A DNA stretch of 24,755 nucleotides from a virus. The notes under the pieces were generated by a model. That model was given only the letters and a program-made list of their open reading frames with translations. It ran no database searches and was not told the DNA's origin. Positions 7,487-15,340 of this stretch are shown one piece after another. The stretch spans positions 1 through 24,755 of IMG/VR virus record IMGVR_UViG_3300013233_000471; one strand, given 5' to 3'. The stretch's first letter is position 1; the number at the start of each line of letters is the position of its first letter. The position numbers and the translations under genes were made by a program.

Positions 7487-8940
7487 GACACCCTCCGCGG
7501 CTGCGACCCCGGCTCCACGATCGTCTGGAGGTCATTGAGAAAGATCGACTCCTCCGTGAGCCCGTCCGTGAGGAAGGTGGTGATCTGCCGGTACTCCGCC
7601 GACGGCAGCCCGCGGGAGAGCGTCAGCTCCGTGCTTGCCTTCTCCTGCGCATGGAAGGCGTGGTGGACCCCCTCCACGTAGAAGTCGTGCGGCTCCGGAA
7701 GCGCCCCGCCAGTGAAGCGCACCCGATCGCCGATATGAATCTCCGGATGCAGGTAGACCGTGGCCTGCCCCGAGAGGAATCGCCGATTGAGATTGTTCCA
7801 GCTCGCCACCCGCCAGGTATTGGCTCGGATCGAGTCGACCGTCTTCTCGATCGTGTCCGCCCAATACCGACTCGACACCTCCTTGGGGAAATACCCATCC
7901 CGCTTGAGGCCGGTGGCATTGACCAGAATGGGGACCACGGCGAGCTGCGTAATCTTGTCGAGGAGACCGTTGATCTGCCACGCATAGAAGGTATTGAACG
8001 CGCTCGTGTCGGATCGGGAGCGCGAGAACTGGTAGGGGTCATCACCGTCGCCGCGGATCTCGTGGAGCGGCAGGCGATCCCACCGGTCCCGCGCCACCGC
8101 GCCCGGACCAATCGCCTCTGGCCAGGGGTTGAGGCGGGCGAACAATGCGGCCTGCGACCCATCCTCGCCTAGGGCCTGCCCGGCCTTCGCCTGCGTCCAG
8201 TCCGCCACCTGGTCCAGATCGTCGCTGCGCCGCGTGTCGGTGAACAACTCGAAGAAGTTGGGCTCGTACCCCTTCTGGAGCTGGCTGAGGTAGCTCCCGT
8301 CCCCGCCCAGAAACGCCGCGTCGAAGGGGATGATGTTGTCGAGGTCCTCCAGGTAGTAGGCGAACAGGTCCGGATAGGAGACCGGGATCCCGTTGATCGT
8401 GTGGTCCTGGTGGATCGCGGGCAGGAAGAACTGCGTCAGGTAGGTGGTTGCCAGCGTTGCCGGGGTGGCATGGGTGACGATGGCGGTGGGGTTGGTCACC
8501 CCCTGCACGCCCGCCAGCGCCTCGATCGGCTTGTGGAAAATCCACCAGTGCAGGGCGTGGCGAGAGAGGTGCTTCCCGATGTCCTGCCCCGACAACCCCA
8601 CCACCTTCTGCGGCCGTCCATCGTCGCCGATCGTGACCGATTCGGAAATCTCCGTGAGGAATCCAGCGAAGACCGTGTGCCATTGCGCCGCCCCGTCGTA
8701 GCGCCGCATCTCGATCACCACGAGGTCCTGCGGCTGCGCCCGGTCAAACCACGTCTCGTTGCCGCCCAAATCGCGGTAGGCCAGCTCCACCCGGAACGTG
8801 CCCGTAATCTGGTGGAGCCGCTTCCACGTCCCCACGGTACGGAGATCCGCCGTGAAGCTCGGAGAGCGTTGTGGCCGGCCCACAACCTCCGCCCCCTCCT
8901 GGGTATGGAGGGTGACGCGGCACAGCACGAAGCCGGTCAT
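7483..8940 (-). CDS. Baseplate hub protein, gpD / gp27-like (485 aa)
   Basis: The start ATG 8940 overlaps the tape measure stop (ATGA). The order tape measure, hub, spike is the standard contractile-tail order. The N-terminus SPSFTADLRTVGTWKRLHQITGTFRVELAYRD....DRAQPQDLVVIEMRRYDG...HTVFAGFLTEISESV is a beta-barrel hub domain. The C-terminal IHIGDRVRFTGG.....HDFYVEGVHHAFHAQEKASTELTLSRG fits the last tail-tube-like domain of hub proteins, which ends with a characteristic 'yyV..v.H.f.......t.L.l.rG'. A large aromatic-rich middle (170-330) is an insertion relative to small hubs of about 350 aa. Confidence 0.82.
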   Translation of the reverse strand: MTGFVLCRVTLHTQEGAEVVGRPQRSPSFTADLRTVGTWKRLHQITGTFRVELAYRDLGGNETWFDRAQPQDLVVIEMRRYDGAAQWHTVFAGFLTEISESVTIGDDGRPQKVVGLSGQDIGKHLSRHALHWWIFHKPIEALAGVQGVTNPTAIVTHATPATLATTYLTQFFLPAIHQDHTINGIPVSYPDLFAYYLEDLDNIIPFDAAFLGGDGSYLSQLQKGYEPNFFELFTDTRRSDDLDQVADWTQAKAGQALGEDGSQAALFARLNPWPEAIGPGAVARDRWDRLPLHEIRGDGDDPYQFSRSRSDTSAFNTFYAWQINGLLDKITQLAVVPILVNATGLKRDGYFPKEVSSRYWADTIEKTVDSIRANTWRVASWNNLNRRFLSGQATVYLHPEIHIGDRVRFTGGALPEPHDFYVEGVHHAFHAQEKASTELTLSRGLPSAEYRQITTFLTDGLTEESIFLNDLQTIVEPGSQPRRVS

Positions 8941-10994
8941 GGCGTCGCCCCCGAGGGGGCCGGGCTCTGGAAGGTCGGCTCCGCCTCACCCTGCACCGTG
9001 AGATTGCCCCGTGCGTCCTGGTGGATATGGACCGATACCGGGACGGTCACCGCCACCGCCTTCTGCGCCTCCCGCACCTCCTGCACAGTCACCGGCTTCG
9101 TCGTGGCGCCGGTGTGGAGGGCGCCACGAGGTGCGACGTGCTCGATGGCGCGGCCCTGGGGGGGCGTCCAGTTGGGGGCACGAGCACTGAGATCCAGAGC
9201 GGTCCCCGGGGGAAGGGAGTCACGGGCGGGCATGTCCTCGATGGCACGGCTCACCCGATCGGTACTCACCACATCGCGGCCCTTCGCCCACGGCAGACGA
9301 CGGTCCCCATGGTCCTCTTGGCGATGAGTGAATCGCGCCGCGATGGGATGCAGGATGGCTCGTTCGACTTTCGACAGACCACCCACGATCCGGGCCGTCG
9401 CTGCGTAGAGGTCCGCCTTCTCCACTTTGAGCTGCGTCTGCTGGAGGAGCTTCTCCTCGAAGCTCTTGGCCTGCTGCACCGCCACATCTTGCGGTGTCTC
9501 TCGGCCCATGAGCTTGGTGGCCATCTCGGGGCTGCGCGTGAACAGATCCCCCACGCTCACGCCCCGCTTGTCCGCCGCGGCGGTCAGGTCGGCGATTCGC
9601 TCGGGCGACAGCCCCATAATCTTCTGGAGCGCGTTGTACTCCGCACCCTTGCTGCGTCCCGATGTTTTCTCGATCCGCTTCAGCTCCATCCCGATGACGT
9701 AGGGGTCGTTTCCCGCCACGTCCATGAGGTACTGCCGCTGTTGCGTGGGGAGCATGGACCTGAAGGTGCGCAGGCGGCGGCCACGGAAGTAGGGGCTCCC
9801 CGGATTTTCCTTGGATCCGTCACCCTGAAGGTGAGCGAGGAGGTTGGGGCGGATCCGCCCATCCGGCCCCAGGATGCTCCCCAGGAGGAACGACTCGGCC
9901 GCCGGGCCGCGCGGGTGTTGCAGCGCGCTCGCCAGCGTGGTCTGGATTTGCGCCGCCTGCTCTCCCATGAGCGCCCGGTTGCCGGTGGCCCCCATGGCGA
10001 GCTGAAAGTTGAGCACGTCCCGCATCCGCGCCTCGGTGACCCTCCCAACCGTGCCTTGAATCGTCCGGGTTGTCCGGTCCCAGGCGCGGATCATCTCGCT
10101 CTGTGAGATCCCCTCCTTCGCTCCGGCCGCCACCGCCTTGGCCATCGTGTCCAGGAACCGCTGTGTCTCCCCCCCGGGGACCGTGCCGCGGCGCACCGAC
10201 TCCCCCGCCATCGCAGCGACCCGTTCCAGGGGGAGGCCGGTCTGTCGCGAGAACCGCGCCATGGCCGTCGTGTCCCGCCCCAGGGCGCCGGAGACGCGCC
10301 GCTCATAGTCCGCCACCCCCTCCCCCGGTCTCCGGGGCATGGGGACGGCCCCGTAGGCGCGCGTGGCCCGGAGCATCTCCGGCTCGGCGAAGCGGTACTG
10401 CTCCCCCGTGCGCCGCATCCGGGTCCGCAGGTCCGTGGGCAGCGCCATGCCGCGGGCGAGATTGGCCCACCCCTCTTCCAGCTCGAAGGCAGGGGCGGCC
10501 TTCCGGTCCGCGTAGCCCAGGGCAACCCCAGCCGCCATCGGGATCGCGGCCGGCCAGAACCGCTTGGCGAATCCCATGGCGGCGTAGAAGGGCCGGGTCA
10601 TGGCGAACGACATGCCCGGCGGCATGGCCCAGGGGTGCGCACGGTCCGTGTGCATGGACCCGATCCCCTCCGGCCCCTCGGCGCGACCCATGGCCGCCGC
10701 AGCCCTGCCTACCACTCCCTGCGCCGTCTGCATCGCGGCGGCGGCGTGGGGAGGGGTTTCAGGCAGGTCACGGGTGGCCTTCCCGAGGGCGTCAATCTCC
10801 TTGCGGACCCGATAGAGGTTGTCCGCCGTCGCGTCGATCCGACCCTTCCCGGACGCCCCCCGCTCCAGAGCCGCGAGCTTGTTGTCGAGCGCGTCGGCGT
10901 CGCGCTCCACCTTGCGGACCAACTGGTCCAGGTCGGCGGAGACGCGGCTCACCCCCTCGACACGGGCCTCGATGGGGACGGTGACCCGTGCCAT
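8937..10994 (-). CDS. Tail tape measure protein (685 aa)
   Basis: ATG 10994 overlaps the chaperone frameshift ORF stop (TAATG), with GGGAGG seven bases upstream; a start five codons earlier is unsupported. Residues 12-75 are a charged coiled-coil (ARVEGVSRVSADLDQLVRKVERD...). Residues 136-161 form the only strongly hydrophobic stretch (FYAAMGFAKRFWPAAIPMAAG), as expected for a tape measure that inserts into the host membrane. The middle is helical and Gln/Ala/Arg-rich, and the C-terminal 140 residues are Pro-rich and disordered-looking. Position between the chaperone and hub is diagnostic. At roughly 1.5 angstroms per residue, the usual ratio, the tail would be near 100 nm. Confidence 0.85.
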   Translation of the reverse strand: MARVTVPIEARVEGVSRVSADLDQLVRKVERDADALDNKLAALERGASGKGRIDATADNLYRVRKEIDALGKATRDLPETPPHAAAAMQTAQGVVGRAAAAMGRAEGPEGIGSMHTDRAHPWAMPPGMSFAMTRPFYAAMGFAKRFWPAAIPMAAGVALGYADRKAAPAFELEEGWANLARGMALPTDLRTRMRRTGEQYRFAEPEMLRATRAYGAVPMPRRPGEGVADYERRVSGALGRDTTAMARFSRQTGLPLERVAAMAGESVRRGTVPGGETQRFLDTMAKAVAAGAKEGISQSEMIRAWDRTTRTIQGTVGRVTEARMRDVLNFQLAMGATGNRALMGEQAAQIQTTLASALQHPRGPAAESFLLGSILGPDGRIRPNLLAHLQGDGSKENPGSPYFRGRRLRTFRSMLPTQQRQYLMDVAGNDPYVIGMELKRIEKTSGRSKGAEYNALQKIMGLSPERIADLTAAADKRGVSVGDLFTRSPEMATKLMGRETPQDVAVQQAKSFEEKLLQQTQLKVEKADLYAATARIVGGLSKVERAILHPIAARFTHRQEDHGDRRLPWAKGRDVVSTDRVSRAIEDMPARDSLPPGTALDLSARAPNWTPPQGRAIEHVAPRGALHTGATTKPVTVQEVREAQKAVAVTVPVSVHIHQDARGNLTVQGEAEPTFQSPAPSGATP

Positions 10995-11263
10995 TAGGCG
11001 TCCTCCCACTGGCTCGGGTCATGCAGGTCCACGCCGAACTCCTCCTCGAAGGCCGCGAGGTCGCGCTCCTCCTGCTCTTTCCTGGCGATCTCCGGATGAT
11101 CCGCGCGGTGCTGCGCCACGATCCACGCGATTTGCGGCCGAGTCAGAGAGAGAGCTACCTCACTGAACGGTGCCACCCCCAGGATCTGACTCACCACCCA
11201 CAGGCTGCGATGCCATGGCGTCGCTGCCACCCTCTCCGCCTCCGCCTCCGCCTGCGCCTCGAA
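10994..11263 (-). CDS. Tail assembly chaperone, frameshift extension (89 aa in the alternate frame)
   Basis: This segment overlaps the end of the 143-aa chaperone gene in another frame and continues 166 bases past its stop. It encodes a plausible helical protein: FEAQAEAEAERVAATPWHRSLW, then TRPQIAWIVAQHRADHPEIA..EQEERDLAAFEEEFG. It has no convincing start codon or Shine-Dalgarno site of its own; the longer frame upstream reads as Arg/Ser/Pro-rich nonsense. It therefore looks like the second half of a fusion made by programmed ribosomal frameshifting, as in lambda G-GT, P2 E-E' and Mu. I placed the left-hand boundary at the proposed slip TTT CGA. The shift is +1 (or -2). The fusion would be about 198 aa. 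The stop meets the tape measure start. Confidence 0.7.
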   Translation of the reverse strand, partial: FEAQAEAEAERVAATPWHRSLWVVSQILGVAPFSEVALSLTRPQIAWIVAQHRADHPEIARKEQEERDLAAFEEEFGVDLHDPSQWEDA

Positions 11264-11591
11264 ACGAGTCGCGCCAACGCGCCCACCTCCAAAAGACCGT
11301 CTCCAGCACGGTGGGGTCGGTGAGCTTCTCCAGCGCCAGCGCCTTCGCCCCCTCGTCCGTGGTCTCGAACCATGCATCCGGAGCTTCGTCCACCACGATC
11401 GAGAGGGTGGAGATGTACGCGACCAGGTTGGAGGTGACGGGATCGAGGTCCTCATGCGCAACCCCCGCGCGGAGCTTCGCGTCGAGCACGCCGATGGCGA
11501 TCGTGTCCCGGATGGTGGGGAGGTGGAGCACCACCTTCCCCTCCTCGATGTCCACCTCGGTCGTGGCGCCCGCAAGGATCTGGTGCTCCAT
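11160..11591 (-). CDS. Tail assembly chaperone, short product (143 aa)
   Basis: ATG 11591 overlaps the tube stop (TAATG). Genes between tube and tape measure are almost always tail assembly chaperones, which coat the tape measure during tail assembly and are not in the virion. Residues 1-105 look folded: acidic beta start (ATTEVDIEEGKVVLHLPTIRDTIAIGVLDAKL), then helices ending LEKLTDPTVLETVFWRWARWRD. From residue 112 the frame becomes a Gly-rich, low-complexity tail (GAGGGGGGEGG) that looks like read-through past the frameshift site. The alternative frame from there gives a credible helix, so part of the ribosomes probably change frame near codon 110. Confidence 0.75.
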   Translation of the reverse strand: MEHQILAGATTEVDIEEGKVVLHLPTIRDTIAIGVLDAKLRAGVAHEDLDPVTSNLVAYISTLSIVVDEAPDAWFETTDEGAKALALEKLTDPTVLETVFWRWARWRDSFRGAGGGGGGEGGSDAMASQPVGGESDPGGGTVQ

Positions 11592-12010
11592 TACGCGGCC
11601 CGGACGTTGAGGGCCTCAAACACCACGTTGCGGCCGGCGAAGGCGTTGGCCTGGACGGTGAACGACGAGGATCGGAGGGTGCAGCCCTCATAGGTGCGCA
11701 CCGGCTCCTGTGTCACGTTATCAAGCACCTCGATGTCGATCAGGTTGCGGAAGAGCACATCTTCCCCAAGCGACTCAGCATCGGTGTCCGCGAGGTCGGC
11801 ACGGCGCAGCGCGAACATGGAGAGGGTGATCTGCGCCCCCCACCGCTGGCTCACATGCTCCTGCGGCATGGGCGTGCCAATCACATGGACAGGCTCCACG
11901 CCAGCGTCCTGGTTCATATTGATCGACTGACCGCCACCCACATCCTTACCGGCGATCTTGAGCCGCACCGTATTGCCGGTGTGGACCTGCTGCTGAACGA
12001 TGCTCGCCAT
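11591..12010 (-). CDS. Tail tube protein (139 aa)
   Basis: The gene lies directly after the sheath gene and before the chaperone, the standard position for the contractile tail tube. The sequence (TGNTVRLKIAGKDVGGGQSINMNQDAGVEPVHVIGTPMPQEHVSQRWGAQITLSMFALRR, then LIDIEVLDNVTQEPVRTYEGCTLRSSSFTVQANAFAGRNVVFEAL) is beta-rich with the alternation seen in XkdM-like or small tube proteins. Length of about 140 aa fits. ATG 12010 is preceded by CACAACAGGGG and a hairpin, suggesting a strong initiation site, as expected for a protein made in many copies. Confidence 0.88.
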   Translation of the reverse strand: MASIVQQQVHTGNTVRLKIAGKDVGGGQSINMNQDAGVEPVHVIGTPMPQEHVSQRWGAQITLSMFALRRADLADTDAESLGEDVLFRNLIDIEVLDNVTQEPVRTYEGCTLRSSSFTVQANAFAGRNVVFEALNVRAA

Positions 12011-12016
12011 CTCATG

Positions 12017-12046
12017 CCCCTGTTGTGTCCCGGCGGAAAGCGCCGG
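12017..12046 (-). promoter_or_regulatory. Intergenic hairpin plus CAACAGGGG RBS before the tube gene
   Basis: Six bases after the sheath stop, the minus strand has a perfect six-base-pair stem (CCGGCG at 12046-12041, loop CTTTC, CGCCGG at 12035-12030), followed by CACAACAGGGG at 12027-12017 and ATG at 12010. The same layout occurs at 14267-14302. There is no U-tract, so a terminator is unlikely; a transcript-stabilising or initiation-enhancing role is inferred. Confidence 0.5.
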
Positions 12047-12052
12047 CCATGG

Positions 12053-13822
12053 TTATCGCGCCACGATCTTGGTCGGCTCCAGGTTCGCGGTCACGGTGAT
12101 GTAGTCCACCTCGCCGACCGGATGGCACAGGAAGGTGATCGACACGAGGTCGATCCCATCGAACACCGCGGTCACGTCGTCAAAGGCGGGGATGGTGTTG
12201 CCGGCGGCGTCCGCCCCCTCCGTCAAGACACCGCTCTGGTTCTGTGCCGATCGAGTGAGCTTGCGAAGCCGGGTCACGACAGCATTGAGGATCGAGGTGA
12301 CCGTGGAGCGGTCTCCCACCGACCCCACGAAGCCGTCCACCGCGTCGCGCATCTCCTGGTCGAGGTACTGACCGATCCGCGCCCCCTGGATCTTCGAGTA
12401 GATCACGTTGTCGTCGCTGATCCAGGTCGTCAGGCCGGCCACGACCCGGTGGACACCACGGTCCTGGAAGTAGCGGGAATGGGAGATGCCGTGGCGGAGC
12501 AGGTCGTTGCTCTCCGAGAGCGTCAGGTCCTTCTCCATCCCCTCCACTCGGAGCGTCTTCCACGTGATCGGCTCCTCCGGAGGCATCCCCGCAGCCAGAC
12601 CGCAGAGCAGCGCGGCGTGATAGACCGGGCTCAGGGTGTCGAGGCTGCCAGTCATCAGGTTGCGCCGCTGCACCCCGGGGTAGGCCAGCACGGCGATCTT
12701 CGAGGCCAGCGCCTGCCCTCGGCTGATCGCCTGCGCCGGCGTCTCCCCGGCCGCGCCCCCGCAGAACAACATCCGCGGCTTGCGTTCGGTGACCGAACTC
12801 ATGGTCTCCACGTGCGAGAGCGCCATCTGGTGTACCGCCGCGTCAGAGGATCCGGGCAAGAGGAAGTTGATATGGACCGTGCTGAAGGCGTCGATCGCCG
12901 TCTGCCAGTCAGCCACCGCTGGGACCCCGCCATTGGTGCCCCCGGTCAGCGCCTGATAGTCCTGGTCCAGCGGCGCGTCGACCATGACCCCGATCCGCGT
13001 CGCAGTGACGAACTGCGACTCCTGATCCATCCAGTGGATGATGGACTCCAGAGCCGCCTGCGCCGCGTAGGGGGCGGTCTTCACATCCTGCGCCGCCACG
13101 AGGTCCAGCCCCGTGGTGGGCAGAAGAGCATCCCCATCGGCGGTGCAGGTGTAGACCGTCTGGCCATTGATATGGTCCACGAGGGTCTGGAGGGTAGGGA
13201 ACTGCGTCAGGTCAATGGAGAGGTCGTCTGTCGGCAAACCTGCCGTCGCCGTGGTCGTCAGCGTCGTGGCCGCGCCTACCGCCCCCGCGATGTCCATGGT
13301 GCAGGCGGATCCGGTGCCGGTGTACTGGATCGTGAAGGCCGGCCCCAGGTCGTCCCCCGTCTCGATCTGGTTGGTGTCCTGGTTGCGAATGAGGATCTTC
13401 TTGCCCGCTGCCGTCCCCGGTGCCACCGCCACTGAGAGGAGGTTGGTCCAGTCTCCATAGTCGCGAGCAGTGATCGTCAGCTTCGCGTCGAGGGTCGCCA
13501 CGGCCTGCACCGCTGGAGCCGCTGCGCTATTGTTGTCGACCCGGTACGCCTCCACCCGCTGCGGCCCCGCTGAGTCAGGACCCGCCGAGAACATCAGCTC
13601 GATGAGATCGAGCAGAGTCCCTCCGCGCAGCACGCTCCGCGCCTCCACCGGGCTGGTGAAGGAGAGCACCGTGCGCGGCTCGCCGCCACTCGCCTCCCCA
13701 ATCACCCCCACCGTGTTCTGCGCGCCCGGACGGTTGGGCACCATGGAGGCCGCGTTGATCTTGGCGTAGGCGCCTGGCTGGACGATCCCGCGCCCGTTGA
13801 AGTAGATCCCTCGTAGTGCCAT
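12053..13822 (-). CDS. Tail sheath protein (589 aa)
   Basis: The start ATG 13822 follows GGGAGAGTGAG. The N-terminus FNGRGIVQPGAYAKINAASMVPNRPGAQNTVGVIGEASGGEP, then IELMFSAGPDSAGPQRVEAYRVDN, and the C-terminus VVAGLTTWISDDNVIYSKIQGARIGQYLDQEMRDAVDGFVGSVGDRSTVTSILNAVV carry the conserved sheath handshake and core regions that contract on infection. The middle (130-290) is a beta-rich insertion of low-complexity Thr/Ala sequence, and 589 aa is longer than many sheath proteins of 380-490 aa, so extra outer domains are likely. The tube gene follows immediately. Confidence 0.9.
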   Translation of the reverse strand: MALRGIYFNGRGIVQPGAYAKINAASMVPNRPGAQNTVGVIGEASGGEPRTVLSFTSPVEARSVLRGGTLLDLIELMFSAGPDSAGPQRVEAYRVDNNSAAAPAVQAVATLDAKLTITARDYGDWTNLLSVAVAPGTAAGKKILIRNQDTNQIETGDDLGPAFTIQYTGTGSACTMDIAGAVGAATTLTTTATAGLPTDDLSIDLTQFPTLQTLVDHINGQTVYTCTADGDALLPTTGLDLVAAQDVKTAPYAAQAALESIIHWMDQESQFVTATRIGVMVDAPLDQDYQALTGGTNGGVPAVADWQTAIDAFSTVHINFLLPGSSDAAVHQMALSHVETMSSVTERKPRMLFCGGAAGETPAQAISRGQALASKIAVLAYPGVQRRNLMTGSLDTLSPVYHAALLCGLAAGMPPEEPITWKTLRVEGMEKDLTLSESNDLLRHGISHSRYFQDRGVHRVVAGLTTWISDDNVIYSKIQGARIGQYLDQEMRDAVDGFVGSVGDRSTVTSILNAVVTRLRKLTRSAQNQSGVLTEGADAAGNTIPAFDDVTAVFDGIDLVSITFLCHPVGEVDYITVTANLEPTKIVAR

Positions 13823-13834
13823 CTCACTCTCCCG

Positions 13835-14044
13835 TTAGCGGACCACCGGGCGGGCCGCCACGGCCGCCGCGATCTGATCCCAATCCGTCGTTGTGTGTGC
13901 CTCGTTGGCGTAGCTCTGCATGGCCGCGGCCAGGAGCGGCGAGGCATGGCTCGTCAGCGCCCACGTCGCCAACGACAGCACCGGGGCGGCAGGCCCCTCC
14001 GCGACCTTCTCCTCAACCGGATCGACTGTCCTTTTGCGCGCCAT
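13835..14044 (-). CDS. Small protein before the sheath gene (69 aa), unknown function
   Basis: ATG 14044 is chosen because AGGAG lies five bases upstream; an earlier ATG overlaps the preceding gene's end without a ribosome site. The protein starts MARKRTVDPVEE and has a helical centre VLSLATWALTSHASPLLAAAMQSYA, then TTDWDQIAAAVAARPV. Similar-sized proteins often sit before sheath genes in contractile phages and may take part in tail initiation, but I recognise no defined family. Confidence 0.72.
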   Translation of the reverse strand: MARKRTVDPVEEKVAEGPAAPVLSLATWALTSHASPLLAAAMQSYANEAHTTTDWDQIAAAVAARPVVR

Positions 14045-14052
14045 GTCTGCTC

Positions 14053-14259
14053 CTAGATTTGCACCCACTCGGTCCACGAAATGATGTCGCCATTCGCGTC
14101 CTTGGTGTACGTCTTTTTATAGCTGAGCCCGTCAAAGAAAGACTGCGTGTGCACCTCGGTTACCGAGTCCGGAAAGGTGATGGTCGTCGCCCCATGCTCC
14201 TCATCCAGAGCGGTGTTGAGGAGGTACGTGTCGGAGGTTAAAACCGCCGGAATCGCCAT
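14053..14259 (-). CDS. Small YD-like beta protein (68 aa)
   Basis: ATG 14259 is preceded by AACAGGGG. The last 30 residues read FFDGLSYKKTYTKDANGDIISWTEWVQI, closely matching the end of the 69-aa product at 18038-18247 (FWDGNTYRKTYSYDAAANLT...). The pattern Y.K.Y..DA.G.I resembles one YD/RHS beta-hairpin repeat. The N-terminal part ends with a short beta-like TTITFPDSVTEVHTQSF. It is probably a minor virion or accessory protein; no function can be named. It lies between the tail-terminator candidate and the sheath. Confidence 0.7.
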   Translation of the reverse strand: MAIPAVLTSDTYLLNTALDEEHGATTITFPDSVTEVHTQSFFDGLSYKKTYTKDANGDIISWTEWVQI

Positions 14260-14266
14260 CCGCTGT

Positions 14267-14302
14267 CCCCTGTTGATTTCCGGCGGCTCGCCAAAGCGCC
14301 GG
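14267..14302 (-). promoter_or_regulatory. Intergenic hairpin with conserved loop plus CAACAGGGG RBS
   Basis: Five bases after the 294-aa gene's stop, the minus strand has arms CCGGCG (14302-14297) and CGCCGG (14285-14280) enclosing CTTTGGCGAGC, then CAACAGGGG (14275-14267) before ATG 14259. The 12-mer GCTCGCCAAAGC (plus strand 14286-14297) recurs at 21699-21710 and 22556-22567, each time between inverted arms of different sequence. No U-tract follows. Confidence 0.5.
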
Positions 14303-14307
14303 CCCTG

Positions 14308-15192
14308 CTACTGCAATGAACAACCCCCGTATACCACATCCGAGATGGGTGGCGCAGCCCCACCCGTGAGCTGGCCCGCCACGGTTCCCGAGAGGTGGTG
14401 GGTGGTGAAGTAGACCGGCGAGTCGAAGGCGACGTGATCCTCGCCATCGGCATTCCCGATCCCAATCTCGTCCACCCCAAGCTCCATGAACAGGGGCAGC
14501 ATCTCCATCAGCGACCCCTTGATCGCCACCCGCAAGCCATCCCGCTCCCGCGGGTTGGTGGTCCAGCCGATCACCGCGTAGGTGTGGCGGTAGTAGATCG
14601 CGCTCACATCCTCTCCGGATCCCGGCGTGTTGCCCACGTTCCCCACGAGGTGATGCACATCCTGGTCCTGGTCGAGATGGACGGACACCATGGGCAGCTC
14701 GCTCGCCTCCAATGGAAAGGCGCCCCGCACCTCCACCGCATCCCCCGCCGGCAACACCAGATCACCACTGGCCACCCGAGCCGCCAGGGCGGCGCGGAGC
14801 CGATCCACGAGCACCGTCTTGAGGTCCAGCTCGTCGTAGCTCGCGGCCGGAACCGGCGGCACCGGGCCGGCGATCCCGCCCGGGCTCCACGTCCCCGCCA
14901 CATCGTCGTAGAAGTAGACCGCGTAGTAGGCGTCGCTCGCCGAGGGGGCGAGGTCGAGCGCGTACCGCACCGCCGCCGGCGTCGCGGTGACCGCGTCGCC
15001 ACCCGTCGACGACCACCGCAGGTGGCTCTGGCCGCCGTCGTAGCCCGCCCCGTCGTAGACCTGGACCGCCCCGGGGTCATCGTAGCCCGAGAAGATCCCG
15101 GTGCCGTTACGCAGCACCCGGACGCGCCCGGTCCAGCCGGACCAGGAGGCCCGGATGGCGCCACTGACGGGGGTGATGGATAGATCGTTCAT
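14308..15192 (-). CDS. Tail terminator / tail completion-like protein with FN3-like N-terminus (294 aa)
   Basis: ATG 15192 is the start. Residues 5-120 are beta-rich (ITPVSGAIRASWSGWTGRVRVLRNGTGIFSG..DPGAVQVYDGAGYDG) and resemble a fibronectin-III-type fold. Residues 118-294 (YDELDLKTVLVDRLRAALAARV... then AVEVRGAFPLEASELPMVSVHLDQDQDVHHLVGN ... YRHTYAVIGWTTNPRERDGLRVAIKGSLMEMLPLF) follow the alpha/beta layout of tail terminator proteins that stop tail polymerisation and bind the neck. The position upstream of the sheath supports this. The N-terminal extension is unusual; these proteins are commonly about 130-180 aa. Confidence 0.6.
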   Translation of the reverse strand: MNDLSITPVSGAIRASWSGWTGRVRVLRNGTGIFSGYDDPGAVQVYDGAGYDGGQSHLRWSSTGGDAVTATPAAVRYALDLAPSASDAYYAVYFYDDVAGTWSPGGIAGPVPPVPAASYDELDLKTVLVDRLRAALAARVASGDLVLPAGDAVEVRGAFPLEASELPMVSVHLDQDQDVHHLVGNVGNTPGSGEDVSAIYYRHTYAVIGWTTNPRERDGLRVAIKGSLMEMLPLFMELGVDEIGIGNADGEDHVAFDSPVYFTTHHLSGTVAGQLTGGAAPPISDVVYGGCSLQ

Positions 15193-15196
15193 GGTG

Positions 15197-15295
15197 CTAT
15201 CGAGTCAACGCGACGCGGTCATTGCCGGCCACGTCTTTGACGAGGGAGCCGCCGTTGCCGGTCAGTGCTTTTGCTGCTGCGGAAAGAAGTCCCAT
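15197..15295 (-). CDS. Possible small protein (32 aa)
   Basis: An ATG at 15295 with GAGGG seven bases upstream opens 32 codons that end at TAG 15197, two bases from the next gene's start. The product begins MGLLSAAAKALTGNGGSLV and ends DRVALTR. The first residues are amphipathic and faintly like the start of some phage holins and membrane-active peptides, but there is no transmembrane segment. The good ribosome site and tight spacing support real translation; no family is assigned. Confidence 0.45.
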   Translation of the reverse strand: MGLLSAAAKALTGNGGSLVKDVAGNDRVALTR

Positions 15296-15298
15296 CGG

Positions 15299-15340
15299 TC
15301 AACCCTCTGGCGCGGAGAAGATGGTGGAGAAGAGGCTCAT
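15299..15340 (-). CDS. Possible micro-ORF (13 aa)
   Basis: The ATG at 15340 overlaps the stop of the 807-aa gene (TAATG) and reads MSLFSTIFSAPEG to a TGA at 15299, four bases before the next small start. The overlap geometry is the same as at many real gene junctions in this operon. It could be a translational relay that carries ribosomes to the 32-aa ORF. Chance cannot be excluded at this length. Confidence 0.25.
   Translation of the reverse strand: MSLFSTIFSAPEG

Noticed and set aside
11264-11575. Upstream part of the alternate-frame chaperone ORF as an independent protein
   Set aside because: Residues before the proposed slip are Arg/Ser/Pro-rich nonsense in that frame; only the part after about 11263 looks real.
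11855-13435. Plus-strand open frame (526 codons) opposite the sheath gene
   Set aside because: Same reason: a GC-rich shadow of a strongly recognised gene.
14395-15183. Plus-strand open frame opposite the tail-terminator candidate
   Set aside because: Low-complexity His/Arg-rich product; minus strand fits family patterns.
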